A stretch of DNA of 64,000 nt from Protopterus annectens (GCF_019279795.1 NC_056730.1:613429890-613493889); one strand, 5' to 3'; positions 23,191-35,943 are shown, numbered from the stretch's first letter. Notes: generated by a model from the sequence alone, not told the origin. A program made the numbers and translations.

Positions 23191-23239
23191 AATAGACAGA
23201 AACTAGTGAAGAGTCCTTTCTGGCTATAGATGTACATAC

Positions 23240-23572
23240 CAGGTGTTTATGTCAGATTAGTGAGTTTTCAAAAACCCGAACTTCATATGGTCTAGACCAT
23301 ATGTTCAAATGTCTGAAAACTTGAGGCATTTGGATCTGGGAGTCTATCATTTTCCCAACTGTAGTGTGATCACTAATTTAGTATAAATGATTTGCAAGGG
23401 GCATGGGAGGCACAGCCCCCCACATGAGGTTGCAGGGGGGCCTGCCCCCCCCCCCCCACTAAAATGTATATATTTTTTGTTTTGTTTCATTTGAGTTTTT
23501 AGAAAGTCAGACGTGGTGTCAACCATATGAAGTCTGGGTTTCCAAAATCTTGATAATCTGACATAAACCCAC
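23240..23572. mobile_element. Foldback/MITE-like element
   Basis: Terminal inverted repeats of about 47 bases: GTTTATGTCAGATTA near 23246 and its reverse complement near 23554-23568, with the match running inwards to ATATGGT. The core has runs of C and G (AGCCCCCC, GGGGGGCC, poly-C at 23445-23457). There is no coding sequence. It lies inside the old CR1. Confidence 0.7.
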
Positions 23573-23599
23573 ACATCAGATATATGGGTGACACTGTCT

Positions 23600-23907
23600 C
23601 TACCTACATGTACTTTCACACACATTCTAAAACAACTAAGTCTATGAATTAATGTGTGAGTTCAAACTGACTACCTGAATAAGTTCAAAAGCTAGAGGAT
23701 ATTGCATGAACTGTAAATATTACATGAGATGTTTGCTTACATGTCTGAAAGTGCACATTTGAAAGGATGAAACCAGCATTGGTTTGATAGTGTGATGTGT
23801 TTGCTAAAATGGACTGAAAGTGGTGGGAGAGCTTATTACCACTGTTAAGCTATACACTGTATCTGTGAGAGAGGCCATTCCTGCCTAGCACAAGAGTGAC
23901 ACACAAA

Positions 23908-23992
<85 letters not shown>

Positions 23993-24541
23993 GTTAGTCA
24001 CTACTGGATTCAAACCACCTCCTATGTAGAACACAGTATCAACTGCAAGCACCACAGGCAAATTTTTAATGCAGTTGTGATATAGAGCACATTTGAAAGT
24101 ATGACCTCATCAGCATGTAGCTCAACAATTGCTTGTGTTAAAATGGGGAAAAATGATGGCTGAGCCCTCTTCCTCTGAAAATGTATTGCCTGAGTGGAAG
24201 TGTTTACATGAGATCTTCTGTTGAAGCTATATTTACCTGCCACAAGATGCTTATCCTCATCCCGGTTCCACAGTGTTGGATTCAAACAACCTACCTATCT
24301 AGTTACACACTCTAAAGGACACAGTATAAATTGTGAGCACCATGAGAGAAGTCTTCTTTTAATGTGGAGATAGAGCACAGTTGAAATGATGACCTCATCA
24401 GTATGTAGCAGAATAAATGTTAGTGTTAAAATTGCAAGAAACTGATGTGGGAGCCCTGTCTCAGTGTGAATGTTTCTCCTGGGTGGAAGTGTACATATCA
24501 GATCTATTGTTGTACTATATGTGCCTGAGACTAGAGACACA

Positions 24542-24604
<63 letters not shown>

Positions 24605-24620
24605 ACGCACACGCACACGC
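23600..24620. repeat. Diverged tandem units carrying CA arrays
   Basis: GCACA(T/G)TTGAAA followed by ATGA, and then by G(T/A)GTTAAAAT-like sequence, recurs at 23753, 24087 and 24375, giving spacings of 334 and 288 bases. Units 2 and 3 also share GGATTCAAAC, GACCTCATCAG and AGTGGAAGTGT-like segments. CA arrays at 23905-23990 and 24538-24620 sit at the same place in their units. Confidence 0.7.
23903..23990. repeat. (CA)n microsatellite
   Basis: Near-perfect AC dinucleotide array of about 88 bases. Confidence 0.97.
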
Positions 24621-24621
24621 A
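24538..24621. repeat. (CA)n with (CGCACA)n end
   Basis: A CA array whose right end has turned into ACACGC hexamers. Confidence 0.97.
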
Positions 24622-26060
24622 CCAGTCATCTCTAAGCAGGTCCCAAATGCTCTCTCCAAGGCCAAAAATACTTGCTCCATATGTCCTGATAATGACAGCC
24701 TTCTTGCCAGTACCAGATGCTGTCTGGTAGACTCACTACTAAGAATATTCAGCCTCAGCCCCTTTATGCCAGAGGAGTTGAGAACTGTTGTAGTCATTCC
24801 CCTCCACAAGGGGATCCATTTCTGATTATGGAAACTATAGACCTATAAGATTCACCAGCCTTATCTGCAAAACAATGGAACACATCATTATGAAACTTAA
24901 TTACAAGGGCAAAGCCAGTTGGAGCTTCTTAAATAAAGATCTTGCCTCCTGCACCTGGTGGGTTACTTTGGATATGTCATTGATGAATTAAACTCAGACA
25001 TATTGGTTCATACTGCCTACTTGGATCTAGCCAAGGCCTTTGATAACACCCCATGTTCTGACAATATTCACAAGATGATTAATCTAAATGTAAATCAGTA
25101 TGCTACCAACTGGATAGCAAAATGGTTAACTAACAGAATCCAATCTGTTAGTGTGGGTGGCCTCTCTCTTTAAATAGAGTAGTTATCAGCTGTGTCCCTC
25201 AGAAATCAGTCTTTGAACAACTTTTTTTTGGTATTTACTTCTTTGATGGCATCAAAGATGTGGCTGACTAAGTTGGCAGATGCCCGTGAACTGGAGTTGT
25301 CATTAACTCCACACCTGACTCCATCTGACTCTTCAGGAGTGACTGACATGCACCATTAACTGGTACCCAGATTATGACCTTAAAGTAAATGGAAAGCAAT
25401 GCAGCATTGTGCCTTTAGGCAAACATGGGTACCAATGCACCTCCCACATTGCTGATGCCCTTTGGAAGTGTGCTCAGCTGTTAAAGATAACGAGCTACCC
25501 TTTGGTTACAATGTATCCACTGTTGTTAGGAAATCCTTTCATCTTGCCACACTAATCACCAGGGCTACTTTTTACAGATCTTAGGAAGTTCTCATCCCTC
25601 TCTACTCCTCCCCCATAATCAGGCCCATAAGAGGGTGTAATGTCCCCTTTACTATGGACTAGTCTAAGCATATAACCAAATATGAGAGACTGCAGCATTT
25701 TCCTGATAATCAAGGGCATGGCTTCTGTAAGCTACCCAAACCACCTTAAATGCTTTCTCTCTTTTTCTGTTTCCTACAGACTCTTGAGAGTCCATATCTC
25801 TCTAGCCTGCAAAATCTCAAAGGATCCAGTCCTATGTGACCTACTGCACATTCACTAAACTAACAACTCCCTCAGTACCAAGACCCAGACAAGATAAATA
25901 CATATCCCAGAGAATTCATCTTCTATGGAACAGAACACTCCATTTTAAGATACAAATTAATATTATTTCCTACATTTATAAAAAGTACGAGAGCACAATA
26001 GCTGATCTACAATTTGGAATGATTGTGCCAACAAAGACCTATGTGGAGAAAGAAATTTGA
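24622..26060 (+). mobile_element. Older CR1-like LINE, right part
   Basis: Resumes where the left part stops: NALSKAKNTCS near 24650 corresponds to AALSKAKKHS of the younger copy. Then VVIPLHKG near 24790, HTAYLDLAKAFDNTPCSDNIHKM at 25006-25075, a degraded motif B and FADD region near 25180-25300, and the C-terminal region to about 25930. Heavily mutated. The interruption at 23190-24622 holds a foldback element and tandem CA units. Confidence 0.72.
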
Positions 26061-26111
26061 AAAAAAAAAGCATGCCACAAATGTTCTTGTGCTTCCATTT
26101 CACACAGATTT

Positions 26112-26270
26112 AGAAATAAATTATTTTACTTATTTTATTTTACATTTGTTAACAGGGAGTGTCTGACTGATCCGAAAAGGCCCTTTTTCAGCAGATGCCC
26201 GGGGAGAAAAGCTCCACGCAGAAAAATTACAGATACATTTAGTTATTTAGACATGATCAGTATACACACA
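26112..26270 (-). mobile_element. L2-like LINE 3' tail
   Basis: Reverse complement of the family tail: TTATTTTACATTTGTTAAC, then GATGCCCGGGGAGAAAAGC, matching AACAAATGTAAAATAA and the CTTTTCTCCCCGGG of the copy at 16877-19839. Confidence 0.75.
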
Positions 26271-26458
26271 AATTACAAAAGACATGTTTTTACAGTAGTA
26301 TGCAGCACATCAACAGTTACAGTGGAGAGAACAAACACGAAAATATTAATTTAAAAATAAAGGTAATTAATAGATTTGTGATGTACAGCTGAAATTTGGA
26401 ATATAGGTAGAATACATACATAGTATACAGGTAATTACCCTGGAAGGTACAGGTTTAC

Positions 26459-26762
26459 TTCTTCTTCTTTTTTCGGCTTTTCCCAGTTAGGGGTCGCCAC
26501 AGTGGATCATCTGTCCTCTCATGATTGGCAGTGGAGGTTTACGGTGTCGAGTTGCCAGCCCGGTGCCCAACCTTCCACAGAAGGCACACACATGCATACA
26601 CTCACACCTAGGGCCAATTTAGAGTGTCCAATTCACCTACTGCATGTCTTTGGGATGTGGGAGGAAACTGGATCACCCGGAGGAAACCCACACGACCACA
26701 GGGAGGACATGCAGACTCCGCACAGAAGGCACCCCAGCTGAGAATCGAACCGGAGAACCTCT
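26459..26762 (-). mobile_element. tRNA-headed SINE-like repeat
   Basis: On the minus strand it begins with GGTTCGATTC (a pol III B-box-like motif) at about 26740-26750. It continues with the modules GTGGGTTTCCTCCGGGTGAT, CCTCCCACATCCCAAAGACA and CTCTAAATTGGCCCTAGG, and ends in GGGGTCGCCAC-type sequence (reverse sense) with an AAGAAGAAG tail. These modules are common in fish and amphibian genomes. The 5' part with the A box is missing. I do not know its formal family name. Confidence 0.7.
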
Positions 26763-29229
26763 TGTATTAGAAGAAAATGTTTGCTAACTGTGTTCCAATG
26801 TTTCTTCTGTCAAATCAGAAAGCACAGTAATTAACTTCACCTGATGGCTGTACCATCACATAGTTCTATAAAACATGGCTGAAGCCCTGCTGTTGAGAGT
26901 AAGAGAGAATGAATACTATATATACTCTCCATCCTTCGTAATAGTGTCTCATATACTGCAAGCATGAACATTGACAGTGGTTATAGTTGAGAGAATATGC
27001 TTCATCTTCAGGATGGTCTGCATGATCTGAGAGCATGATGAAGAACAAAACATGATCATCTGAAAAAGGACTCACCAAGTCTGGTTTGTCTGCTCTTGTA
27101 ACAGATGAACTTGCAACCTTCGCACATGCAAATATTACTTATCCTCAGCATTCTAATGGAAATAGCAAAGATTTATAAAGACCAGCACAAAGTGAGATTG
27201 AACTGACTTATCGACCACTGAAATTAATTGTGATGCAATGCATCATTTTTGAAATCTCTTTATCCCAATTTAAGAAATAATTGTTTATACCAAAGTTTTG
27301 TCTCTATCAGTCCATTCTCAAATGTATTGCATCTCAACATCCACAAAGGGCAAGATTTTGAATGCTGCGCTTAAAGTTAGTGGAACAAAAAGGCCTAGTG
27401 TTAACAAACTGGATCAGCCTATCCAATTATCATACATATGTAAGTTTTAATTCTAAAAAAACATTATTTAAATAAAATAAATGCAGTTTCCACAAATGTG
27501 CAAGTTAATCATAGCTCTTGCAACTCTTCTTGCATTGAATGTACTGTATTTATTGAGATATATAGAGAATCTCAGAAGTTATGGCAACTGTAGTTTAAAT
27601 GAGAGTGATTCTAATACATCAAATTATATTACATTTGGTTGATACCAGAATTCTCCTATCTCTGTTTCATCCCATCTTTCCCATTATCTTTTCTACATCA
27701 GTTTCAAGCTTTCTTGAATAAGTTCACAGACTGCCTCTCTTCCAGCCATTCCAGTAATTCCTTCAGAAGGACACCAACCCTCTCCATCAAGATGTACTTT
27801 TATCAGTCTATGGAGTAGATAGCCCCTATAACTTGATGCTTGTGCCTTCTCCTGCTGCTTTACATCAACTCTGGTCTTAAAATGCTCCTGACATGATTTT
27901 ATAAATTGAGTTAAAATACCCCTATATCTTCTCATCTCTGGAGAGAAGAACTCTATCTCAAATAGTCTGTGGTCATATCCAATGCACCCATCTGGTACCT
28001 TTCCTCTGGCCTCCTACCATCAGCCTATTGTCCCTCTCCTTGTATCCACCACAACTGCATGAAGTACCAAAGGTGTGGCCAGTTAGGTCCTTGTATTGTA
28101 AGATCCTTAACACTTAGCATGATGAGCCTGCCCCCTTCGGAATATACCCAGCCATTATTTCTGCCTCTGCCATATTACTCTGCTCCTGGTAGTTCACTGC
28201 AGTCATGATAAACAACCCCATTTTTTGTCTGTTCTTTTATCACCTGTTAAATTCACGGTAGATCATATTTCTTACCAGGATTACTGTGAGTCCTATGAAG
28301 TAGTGGATTATAATAGAGGTATTTTGTGGAGCCATTTGGGACCCTAATCTTCAGGGAGCTGTTGGCTGGCCAGTAAATGTTTTGCTGTATACAGTTGTTA
28401 GAAAGAAAGTATATATTCTGAAATTGTAATATGCTGCTGCATTGATTTCATTCTTACCTCTACAAGCTTGTTTACTGGAAATGATCCTCTGCTCCTCAAT
28501 ATCCATTGTTGTAAAGGTTATGTGGATGCAGGTGAGCAACCTGAGTTTATGAATCGTGTGCAACCATTCACTAATAGGAAGTTGATTTTTAGTGCACTTT
28601 ACTGAATATGACATCTTTTGGGTTCTGCACTTCTTAGATAACAAACCTCCCTACCAGCTCAAATGGCATGATGCTTAAATGGAGTTTTGTGGGCCATGCT
28701 GTCTGATCCTGTTGGTGAAATGTGTTTCCCAAAGACACCCTATAGCTGGATCGAGTGATAGGTGAGTGGAAAAGCTACATCATTCCAAACTCCAGTGTCT
28801 CAATTTTTCTTTTACAGTTTTGTTTTCCTTGTCCAGGTTCTTAGTTTGTGCTATTTCCTCTCCTGTAGTGTGTGCAGAAGTAGACTTTGGAAGTTGTAAT
28901 ATGGAGAATTCATGCACAGTGGGAGACCTGACATTATTACAACAAGTCAGTTAGTTATCTAATGGATTGATTTCACAAATGGGTTTGAATGGTCCTACTG
29001 CCTACAGTTTAGGACTACCTTTGACTTAACCATCTGCTTTGTCGGGTCGGGGCCACACTAATTTTTCTTCTTTGGCTTTTCAATATTTAGACTGGAAAAC
29101 CAATTATTTTAGTTTTAATTTGGAGACACTGGTAGTAATTTTCAGTGGTAATGAGTCTTGTTCTTTGAGTGAAAAACTGTGAGAATTTGAAAAACTGTTA
29201 TTGATATAAACAACTGCAACTAGAAAATT
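26763..29229. other. No gene recognised
   Basis: About 2.5 kb of AT-rich unique-looking sequence. Small open frames exist (minus 27693-27935, plus 28766-28954) but none resembles a known family, and neither shows convincing splice sites or codon bias. Confidence 0.45.
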
Positions 29230-32200
29230 CCTATTTAACAAAAACGTTGAAGCCCATTGTGTTCCTAGAAGTTTGAGACTCTGGATTTTTCCTAATGGTG
29301 TAGCTGGTAAAGCAGATATGTTAAAAGATTTGCATACTGTCTTTTATAAAGCTGATGTGGATATTATCTGTATTATGGTTAAACACAATAACATTGAATT
29401 AGAACAACTTTCTCTTCAACTAGACTCCACAAAAAAAATCATCTGTGAAGATTTGATGTGCAATTATTATGAAACAAACTACCTCAATCTGTTTTCCAGG
29501 GTTGACTATATTTGTAATGCCATAATTCAATGTAAAATCCACAAATTTAAAAGAGCTATGGAAGAATATGCGAGGGGTAGGGTTTATCCTACTCCATCAC
29601 ATCAGCATGGCAATCATTCTTCTTCCACCAATCAAATTCATTCTGGGGATTTGGATCCAGCCACTGAATTGGAAGCTTCAAATAGAGGTCATGAGATAAT
29701 GCCCACTTTAGAAAAAGAACCAGTGCGGCGATCCGAACGGATGAGGAACTTCCAGCAGCATTCCAATACATCAAGACAGCAGGATTTAAATGAGTCATAC
29801 ATCAAGCAGTGAGTGAGACCCAAGAAATTCCAATGCAACAACCACAACTGGAAACTGGGGGTTATTAAACCCATTGACATTTTGACAGAGAACTTGTTAG
29901 CAAACATTATATCAAATGTTGGGGGCAATTTTAAAATCTACAATATTCTTCAAACTATGTACAAATTATTCTTTAAACTGTATTACTATGGAGCATGCTA
30001 ATGTATTAGCTAAAGGTCTTACTTTCATGCCAGCGAGAAGAACTGACCTAACTGACACACTAATTGATTTAAAAATGTTTATTTGTAAGTAGATTTTAAC
30101 TATTTGGTGTTAACATAACTATAGTGGTGCACCTTGTAAAATGTTGTATAGGCCCCGTATTTGTTCAACCTTCCCCTCCAGCAAAGTTTATTCACCTTTG
30201 AGAAGATGTGTGTTTTTAATATAAGACAGGTATTATAACAACCAGTTAAAAACAAACATTATAACTTGTCTAGGGAAGAAACTCATTTCTTGCATGACAT
30301 TACTGATGATTTTTCTATTCGGGCTATAAAACCTGACAAGGGAGGAGGTCTTCTTATGATGAACCAAGTAGATTATAACAAGGAAATTAATTCTTTATTA
30401 ATGGATGACACATATGAGAGTGTTTCTAAAAACGAAATTCATATTGCATATTTAAAAATTGATTTATTATTTGAGGATATGTTTCTTCAGGGCAGACCTC
30501 TTAATGTGATTAAAAATTTATGTGCAATGAAAATCCTGTCATAGCAAGCATATAGTATACCTAAATTGCACAAAAACATTGCACACCCCCTTTTTGTCCC
30601 ATAGTAGATGCTAATTGTGCTAAGACTTTCTATATAGTGAAGCTATTGGACATAAAATTATAAGAGGGCTTGACTAAAGTTGCTCAAATTTGTAAGTATT
30701 CTTGCCACTTTTTAGGTTTACTAAATAATATAGTCTATCAGTGTGAAGTGATTTTTGTTACCGTCAATGTCCACAAACTTTTCTCTGTCATTCCATATGA
30801 CACAGGCCATTGTTGCTTTGAAAAACAACTATACAAAAACCTGGAAGAGGATACAGATACCGTTAATGCAATGGTTGTTTTGATGGACATACTATTAAAA
30901 AATAACTTTTTATATTTTGAAGGCCAGTATTTTAATTAAATTATGGGCATAGCTATGGGTGTGGCATGTGCCCCTACGTGCACTAATTATGTTTTGGTAG
31001 AATGGGAAGATCAGTTAATTTGCAGTAGTAGTTACATTAACTATTGGTCCTTATACACTAGATTCCTGGATGACATATTCCTTTTATGGAATGATACTGT
31101 GGACAAATGCTAGGAATTTGTAGTTTATATTAACACCAGGAATTTTATGTCCTTTTCCTATTCTTATGATGACCAAGTAATACCCTTTTTTGGAGGTAGA
31201 AATCAGAAAGGATACCACCAATAAAAAAATGAATTTCCGACATTTATCGTAAGCCAACTTTTTCAAGTTCCTGCCTTCATTTTTCAAGTTGGCAGCCCCC
31301 AATATCAGAAAAAATCTGTTGTTAAAGGACAACTGGCATATCTTGCCAGAATAATTTTGGAAAATAATGTTTTTCATGCTGAGTGTGATAAACTGATGGC
31401 AATATTTTATGCTAGATGCTACCCAGTTGAATTTTTAAATTAAATTATAAATAAATTGTTAGCAAAAGAGAGCAGGAATTTCAGTTTCTATTTTAAACCC
31501 TATGTTGTGGAAACTTGACCAGTTTCTACACCTAAGGCTGACAATAACAGGGTCTTTTTCATTTCCACCTATTCCTTAGACAGTAACGCCATTTTAGATT
31601 GTATAAACAAGAACTGGAAAGTGATTTTGGTGGACCATGGTGGGACTGAAAAATTGGGTACCAAACTGTACTTTACATATAAAAAGGACAAATGTTTTAA
31701 ATATTTGTTAGAACATAAAAAAACAAAAAAAGTTGAGACAAGTAGGAATGGTGGCAAACATAAGTGTGGTTCATGTTCTCAATGTACACACATTATTTGT
31801 GGGGACCACTTTTCTGTTCTAGGAAACACATGCACTGTTAACAGTTGTTTCATTTCTGGTACAAAAGAATGTAGTCTACTTGGCACAATGCACATTTTGT
31901 TCCACAATTATGTGGGCAAAACCTCAAGGAGGTTTAGAGACTGTGTTTATAAACATATTTTGGATATTAAAATGAAAAAAATAAACTATTGCCTTAAGCA
32001 AACATATCATTGTGGTTAGTAGTCACAAATTTGTTTTCTTCATAATTGATCATGTCCAAATGGACCCCTAGGCTTGAATAATTGATGAACATCTAAACTT
32101 GAGGGAACTTAAATGGCAGCTTTGGCTTAATGCCACAATATGAATCTGAATGAAGCATGTTCCTTGAATCCAGTTTTAAAACTAAGACACTTTGAAGTAT

Positions 32201-32450
32201 TTTAATGGGTGTCTCTTATTTTTAATCAATCTTTTATTTTTTTATTTTTTTAACTATTAAACTTTTAACATCATATGATTTGTATCATGTGTTTCTTTCA
32301 TGTGACTCCTTTTTGGTATATATGCTTGTTTTTACCAATGATTGTTAGTTCTGATAAAGTTCTGTAAAAGGTGGAACGAAACTGCACAACATCTTTCATA
32401 AACAGTTTTGCTTGACTGACTTGGATTTACTGTTCAGCTGTTCTGCTGCA
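29230..32450 (+). mobile_element. Penelope-like element, near full length but degraded
   Basis: About 3.2 kb. An N-terminal open frame (29273-29812) has KIHKFKRAMEEYARGRVYP, a PLE upstream-domain signature. RT boxes follow: IRAIKPDKGGGLLMM near 30320, a LPKLHK-equivalent near 30560, MGIAMGVACAPT near 30945-30980 and RFLDDIFLLW near 31065 (catalytic LDD). The GIY-YIG endonuclease is preceded by a Cys cluster (CGSCSQC...ICGDH at 31766-31810) and has NYVGKTSRRFRD at 31900-31950. The tail at 32340-32450 has a hammerhead-like core. Frame changes and stops are numerous, so it is inactive. It is the most complete PLE in the window. Confidence 0.85.
32351..32400 (+). other. Hammerhead-ribozyme-like core in the PLE tail
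   Basis: CTGATAA (32351-32357; the consensus is CTGANGA, so one position differs) is followed by GTTC (32359-32362), a loop, GAAC (32374-32377) and GAAA (32378-32381). GTTC and GAAC pair as a proper stem II ending at the conserved GAAA. It is probably impaired by the change in the core. Confidence 0.5.
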
Positions 32451-32859
32451 TTGCAACAGGTGTGCTTTTTTTCTTTTACTTGCCTTGATTATAGCCAGGG
32501 CATCACATCTAAATTGTCATAGAAGTGATAAGGAGCATTATTACACAGTAGAAATACAGGATGATTCGAGTAGTCTCCGTTAAAAGATGATAAGGTGATA
32601 AATAACAACTGAATTCAAAGATGCAGCCATGGGCAGAATGCCATCCTTAGAAGGACTAAATTAGCCATTAGGTAAGAAGGACCTACAGCTTTCCAGTAAA
32701 ATGGGGAGACTAGACAAGATATAAGATCTTCATCTACTGTTAAAATCTGTTTGTGTAACATTTCTTGCTTTGTTTGGGTTGTGGTTGTGATGTTATTTTG
32801 TGGAGTTTCATGGTCTCTTTGTGTTTGTGTATGTTTTCATTATTTTCTAGTTTTGTCAT
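32451..32859. other. No gene recognised
   Basis: Short AT-rich stretch between the PLE and a SINE-like remnant, without coding features. Confidence 0.4.
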
Positions 32860-32995
32860 ACATTCCAAAGACAGGTTGGCAGACAGGGTATTAGGTTTAC
32901 CTAGACTTCTTTGTGAGTATGCATGCCTGCCAATGCATTGGCATGACTTCTTATTTGAGGGTTGGTTCCTGTCTTGCACCTGCTGATTTTAAAAG
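32860..32995 (+). mobile_element. SINE-like repeat remnant (central and 3' modules)
   Basis: CATTCCAAAGACAGG at 32861-32875, then TGTGAGTATGCATGCCTGCC, GCATTGGCATGACTTC and GGGTTGGTTCCTGTCTTGCA. These match the central module of the repeat at 26459-26762 but carry a different 3' module. The head is missing. Confidence 0.6.
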
Positions 32996-33475
32996 GTTGT
33001 GTCCCACTATGTCACTGAATTGCACAGCATATCCATGTTCATGCATCCTCCTCCCACTACTCACTATATTGCATTGTTATACTAGTCTGTCACGCTTCCA
33101 GTCCTCACATTTGTTTGCTTTTCTGCTATATCCTGTCTATGTTTCCCTTCTGTCTTTTGCCTGTTTAACTATCCCCCTGCTGCTTCCATTCCATTCTCTT
33201 CCATTCTTCCATTTTGCCTTAATTCAAATGTAAAGATACCAGCTATACCTTTCTGTATACTTTCGGGTATATTATTATGTGGTTGAGGATGATCTAAGCA
33301 GTATCTAAGAGGCTTAGGTAGTGATTTCTTTGTGACCTCAGCATAAGCAGGTCTAGTTTTAGGAGAATGCCATGTGGTAAAAAGCTTCTTACTGGCATAT
33401 GTGGTAAATGAGAGGCTAACTTTCAAACTTGAGTACATGTTTGCACCTTTCTTGTGTTGTATCAGGTCAGGAGAA
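32996..33475. other. No gene recognised
   Basis: Pyrimidine-rich on the plus strand (33030-33230), without a convincing frame or repeat match. Confidence 0.4.
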
Positions 33476-33673
33476 GAGTAAATGATTGTCAACAAAGATT
33501 ATACATTTACTACACTGTCTGAAGCAAACTTGCAACAGACTGGGATAAAGAAACTGTGAACTCATGTCAGGAGAGGGACCACTGAGAGATCAGACAACTT
33601 CCTAAAAACTTAACTTGGTGAATTATCACATTTACAGAATAGAGAGAGCACAGAATTCAGCAATGAATCACAT
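33476..33673 (+). repeat. Direct repeat, left copy, flanking a PLE
   Basis: About 198 bases, repeated at 35944-36142 at roughly 90% identity by eye. Shared blocks include ACATTTACTACACTGTCT, GAACTCATGTCAGGAGAGGG and ACCACTGAGAGATCAGA. The inner edge is GAATCACAT. Confidence 0.85.
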
Positions 33674-35943
33674 GAATCACATTGTAAGAGGGTAGAACAT
33701 GAATTCAATGTGTTTTTGAAGCAAAAGAAGTCTAACTTGACAAAAGATGAATGGACAGATTTATAGAATGTATGTTCATATTTAGACAAGTATGTTTTTA
33801 AGGAAGCTGATAAGGGTGGTAATTGGGTTGTTATGAGTAGAGAAGAATATAATGGGATGGTTAATAAGTTAATTTGTGAAACTGAAAATTATGTTGAACT
33901 CACTACCAACCTGGTTAAAATGTTTAACTTGCAATTATATGAACTGTTGGAAAGAGGGGAAAGGCTTGGGATTCCTAGGGGATAAAGATGTGGAGAGGTT
34001 AATTGCTAAGGAACCCAGGGACCCCAAATTCTATGCCATCCCAAAACTCCATAAGAGTTTCTCCAATTCTCCAGGGAGACGTATAATATCATGAATAGGC
34101 TCATATTTGGAAAAAGTGGATATCTTTCTAAATTTTCAGTTTAAAATTTTTTTTCTAGGGTTCCTTCTCATGTGAAAAATAAGTAGAATTGTGTAATTGT
34201 TTGAAAATGATGGAATGGCAAGATGATTATTTTTGGGCCACAATAAATGCTAGTGCATTGTACACTAACATTGAAATTAAGTGGGGATTGGAAGCAATGG
34301 ATAAGGTGATGGGCGATGATCTTCAGGCCTCTTATTTGCTGTCCATTCTGAAATTTTGTCTCACCCATAACTATTTTAGATGGGACAATAGAATTATTTT
34401 GCAGAAGAGGGGAACAGCAATGGGGGCATCTTATTCCCCAACTTATGCCATCATTTATATGGGTGAATTTGAGAGGCAATTCATGTACCCTACTGCACAT
34501 TTTTCAAAGAATGTGGTGCATTATAAAAGGTTTATTGAAATTTAATTTTTGTGTGTAGAGGTGGACAGGAAGAATTTTTAGAATTTGTGAGATAAATTAA
34601 TGATAACCCACATGGTTTGAAATTTACTTGCCTGTTAAATTCTAAGACTATAGTATTTTTGGATGTGGAATTTTATGTTGGTGGTGGAAACTGGGTTCAA
34701 TACAGGCCTTATAGGAAACTCACTTCTGTCAACCATTTTCTTCATGCAAACAGCATACATTCCCCCCACTTAATTAAATCATTACCGTATGGGGAGTTTA
34801 GGAGAATTTATCGAAATACATCAGATATTAAATTGAAGGGCAATTATTTGAATGAGATTCAGAATAGATTGGTTGCACGAGGTTATTCTGAATTAACGTT
34901 ACTGGAAGCCAAGAACAGAGTTTTGGGACAGAAGAACAGGTTTAGTAAATACTGTGAAGCTTATGAGAGGGATGTGAAATATAAAAATAGAGAAGATAAG
35001 ATGTTTTTTGTAATGAAATTTCCCTTTTTCTGCCATTTTAGAAAAAAATAGTTAGGGAATCTTGGCATACATTATGTTGCAATGTTACAATAGGATATTT
35101 ATTTCCTAAACATATCACTTTCACATATGGAAGATATAGCAATCTGAAGGAATTGCTAAGTGGGGACGGAATGATAGTAATGTAGACAGAGCGGAGACAC
35201 TTGCTTGCAGAAACGGTTCTGTATGTAGTAAGGTTAGGAATTTAATCACAAAATTAATGGAAGAGATTACAGAGCCAGGGAGTCATCTGATTGTAATTCT
35301 TTACTGGTTGTTTATATTATTGGATGTGGTTGTCCAAATATAAAATGGAATTTTGGACAAACTAAAAGGAAGGTGAAAGTTAGAATAATGGAACATCTGG
35401 GGGATATTAGGAGGAAGAACATCAACCGCTCTGTAGCAAGCCATTTTTTATCTGCACATGTGGGATTGGGGGATGGTTTGTTCTTTAGTCTATTAGCCCA
35501 GCCACATTTGAGTAGAGGGAGTAGTTTTAAAGAAAAGTTAAATAGATCAGAATGTAGAACAATTATAAATTAAAAGGGCATTATATCCTAAAGGAATGCA
35601 TCTGGATATCAATCTAACTTTATAGGAATGTATTTATTACATGTTGCATTATTGTGTTATTCAATGAATATAAGAAGGATGTTTTAATATATTTTTAACT
35701 TTTTTGTTTGAATAACAATTTGCCTGATAGTGTGTTTGTAATGAGGCTGTTGCATTGGAAATTGATTGTTTAATAGGAGCACTGGGTGTATAAATTGGAT
35801 CAAGTTGTAATGTGTGACTCATCCCAAGAAGGCGACAGGCTGAGGTACCAGAATACATTTTTGGAACTTTATGATCTGTGTGGTGAAGCTGATACTGTGG
35901 TGTTTCTTTTTTATTTTCATATTTATTTTGAGTGTTTTACAAT
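33674..35943 (+). mobile_element. Penelope-like element between direct repeats
   Basis: RT opening box EADKGGNWVVMSREEY near 33800, FYAIPKLHKSFSNSPGRR near 34030, then WQDDYFWATINASALYTNI (34189-34290), LQKRGTAMGASYSPTYAI near 34400 and YKRFIE near 34530, where PLEs carry their catalytic box (here degraded). A region with LKFTCLLNSKTIVFLDVEF follows at 34620-34680, then PYRKLTSVNHFLHANSIHS and, near 35325-35460, GCPNIKW with QTKRKVKVRIMEHLGDIRR, the GIY-YIG endonuclease. Several stops and frame changes are present. It is a different subfamily from the copy at 29230-32450. No clear hammerhead core was found in its tail. Confidence 0.82.

Noticed and set aside
23903-24621. CRISPR-like array of repeats and spacers
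   Set aside because: The repeats are CA dinucleotide arrays inside diverged tandem units; there are no short identical repeats with unique spacers.
26740-26762. tRNA gene suggested by a B-box-like GGTTCGATTC
   Set aside because: No A box, acceptor stem or cloverleaf; it continues into SINE modules.
27693-27935. 80-codon minus-strand open frame as a host exon
   Set aside because: No splice sites that fit, no recognisable domain, and such lengths arise by chance in this window.
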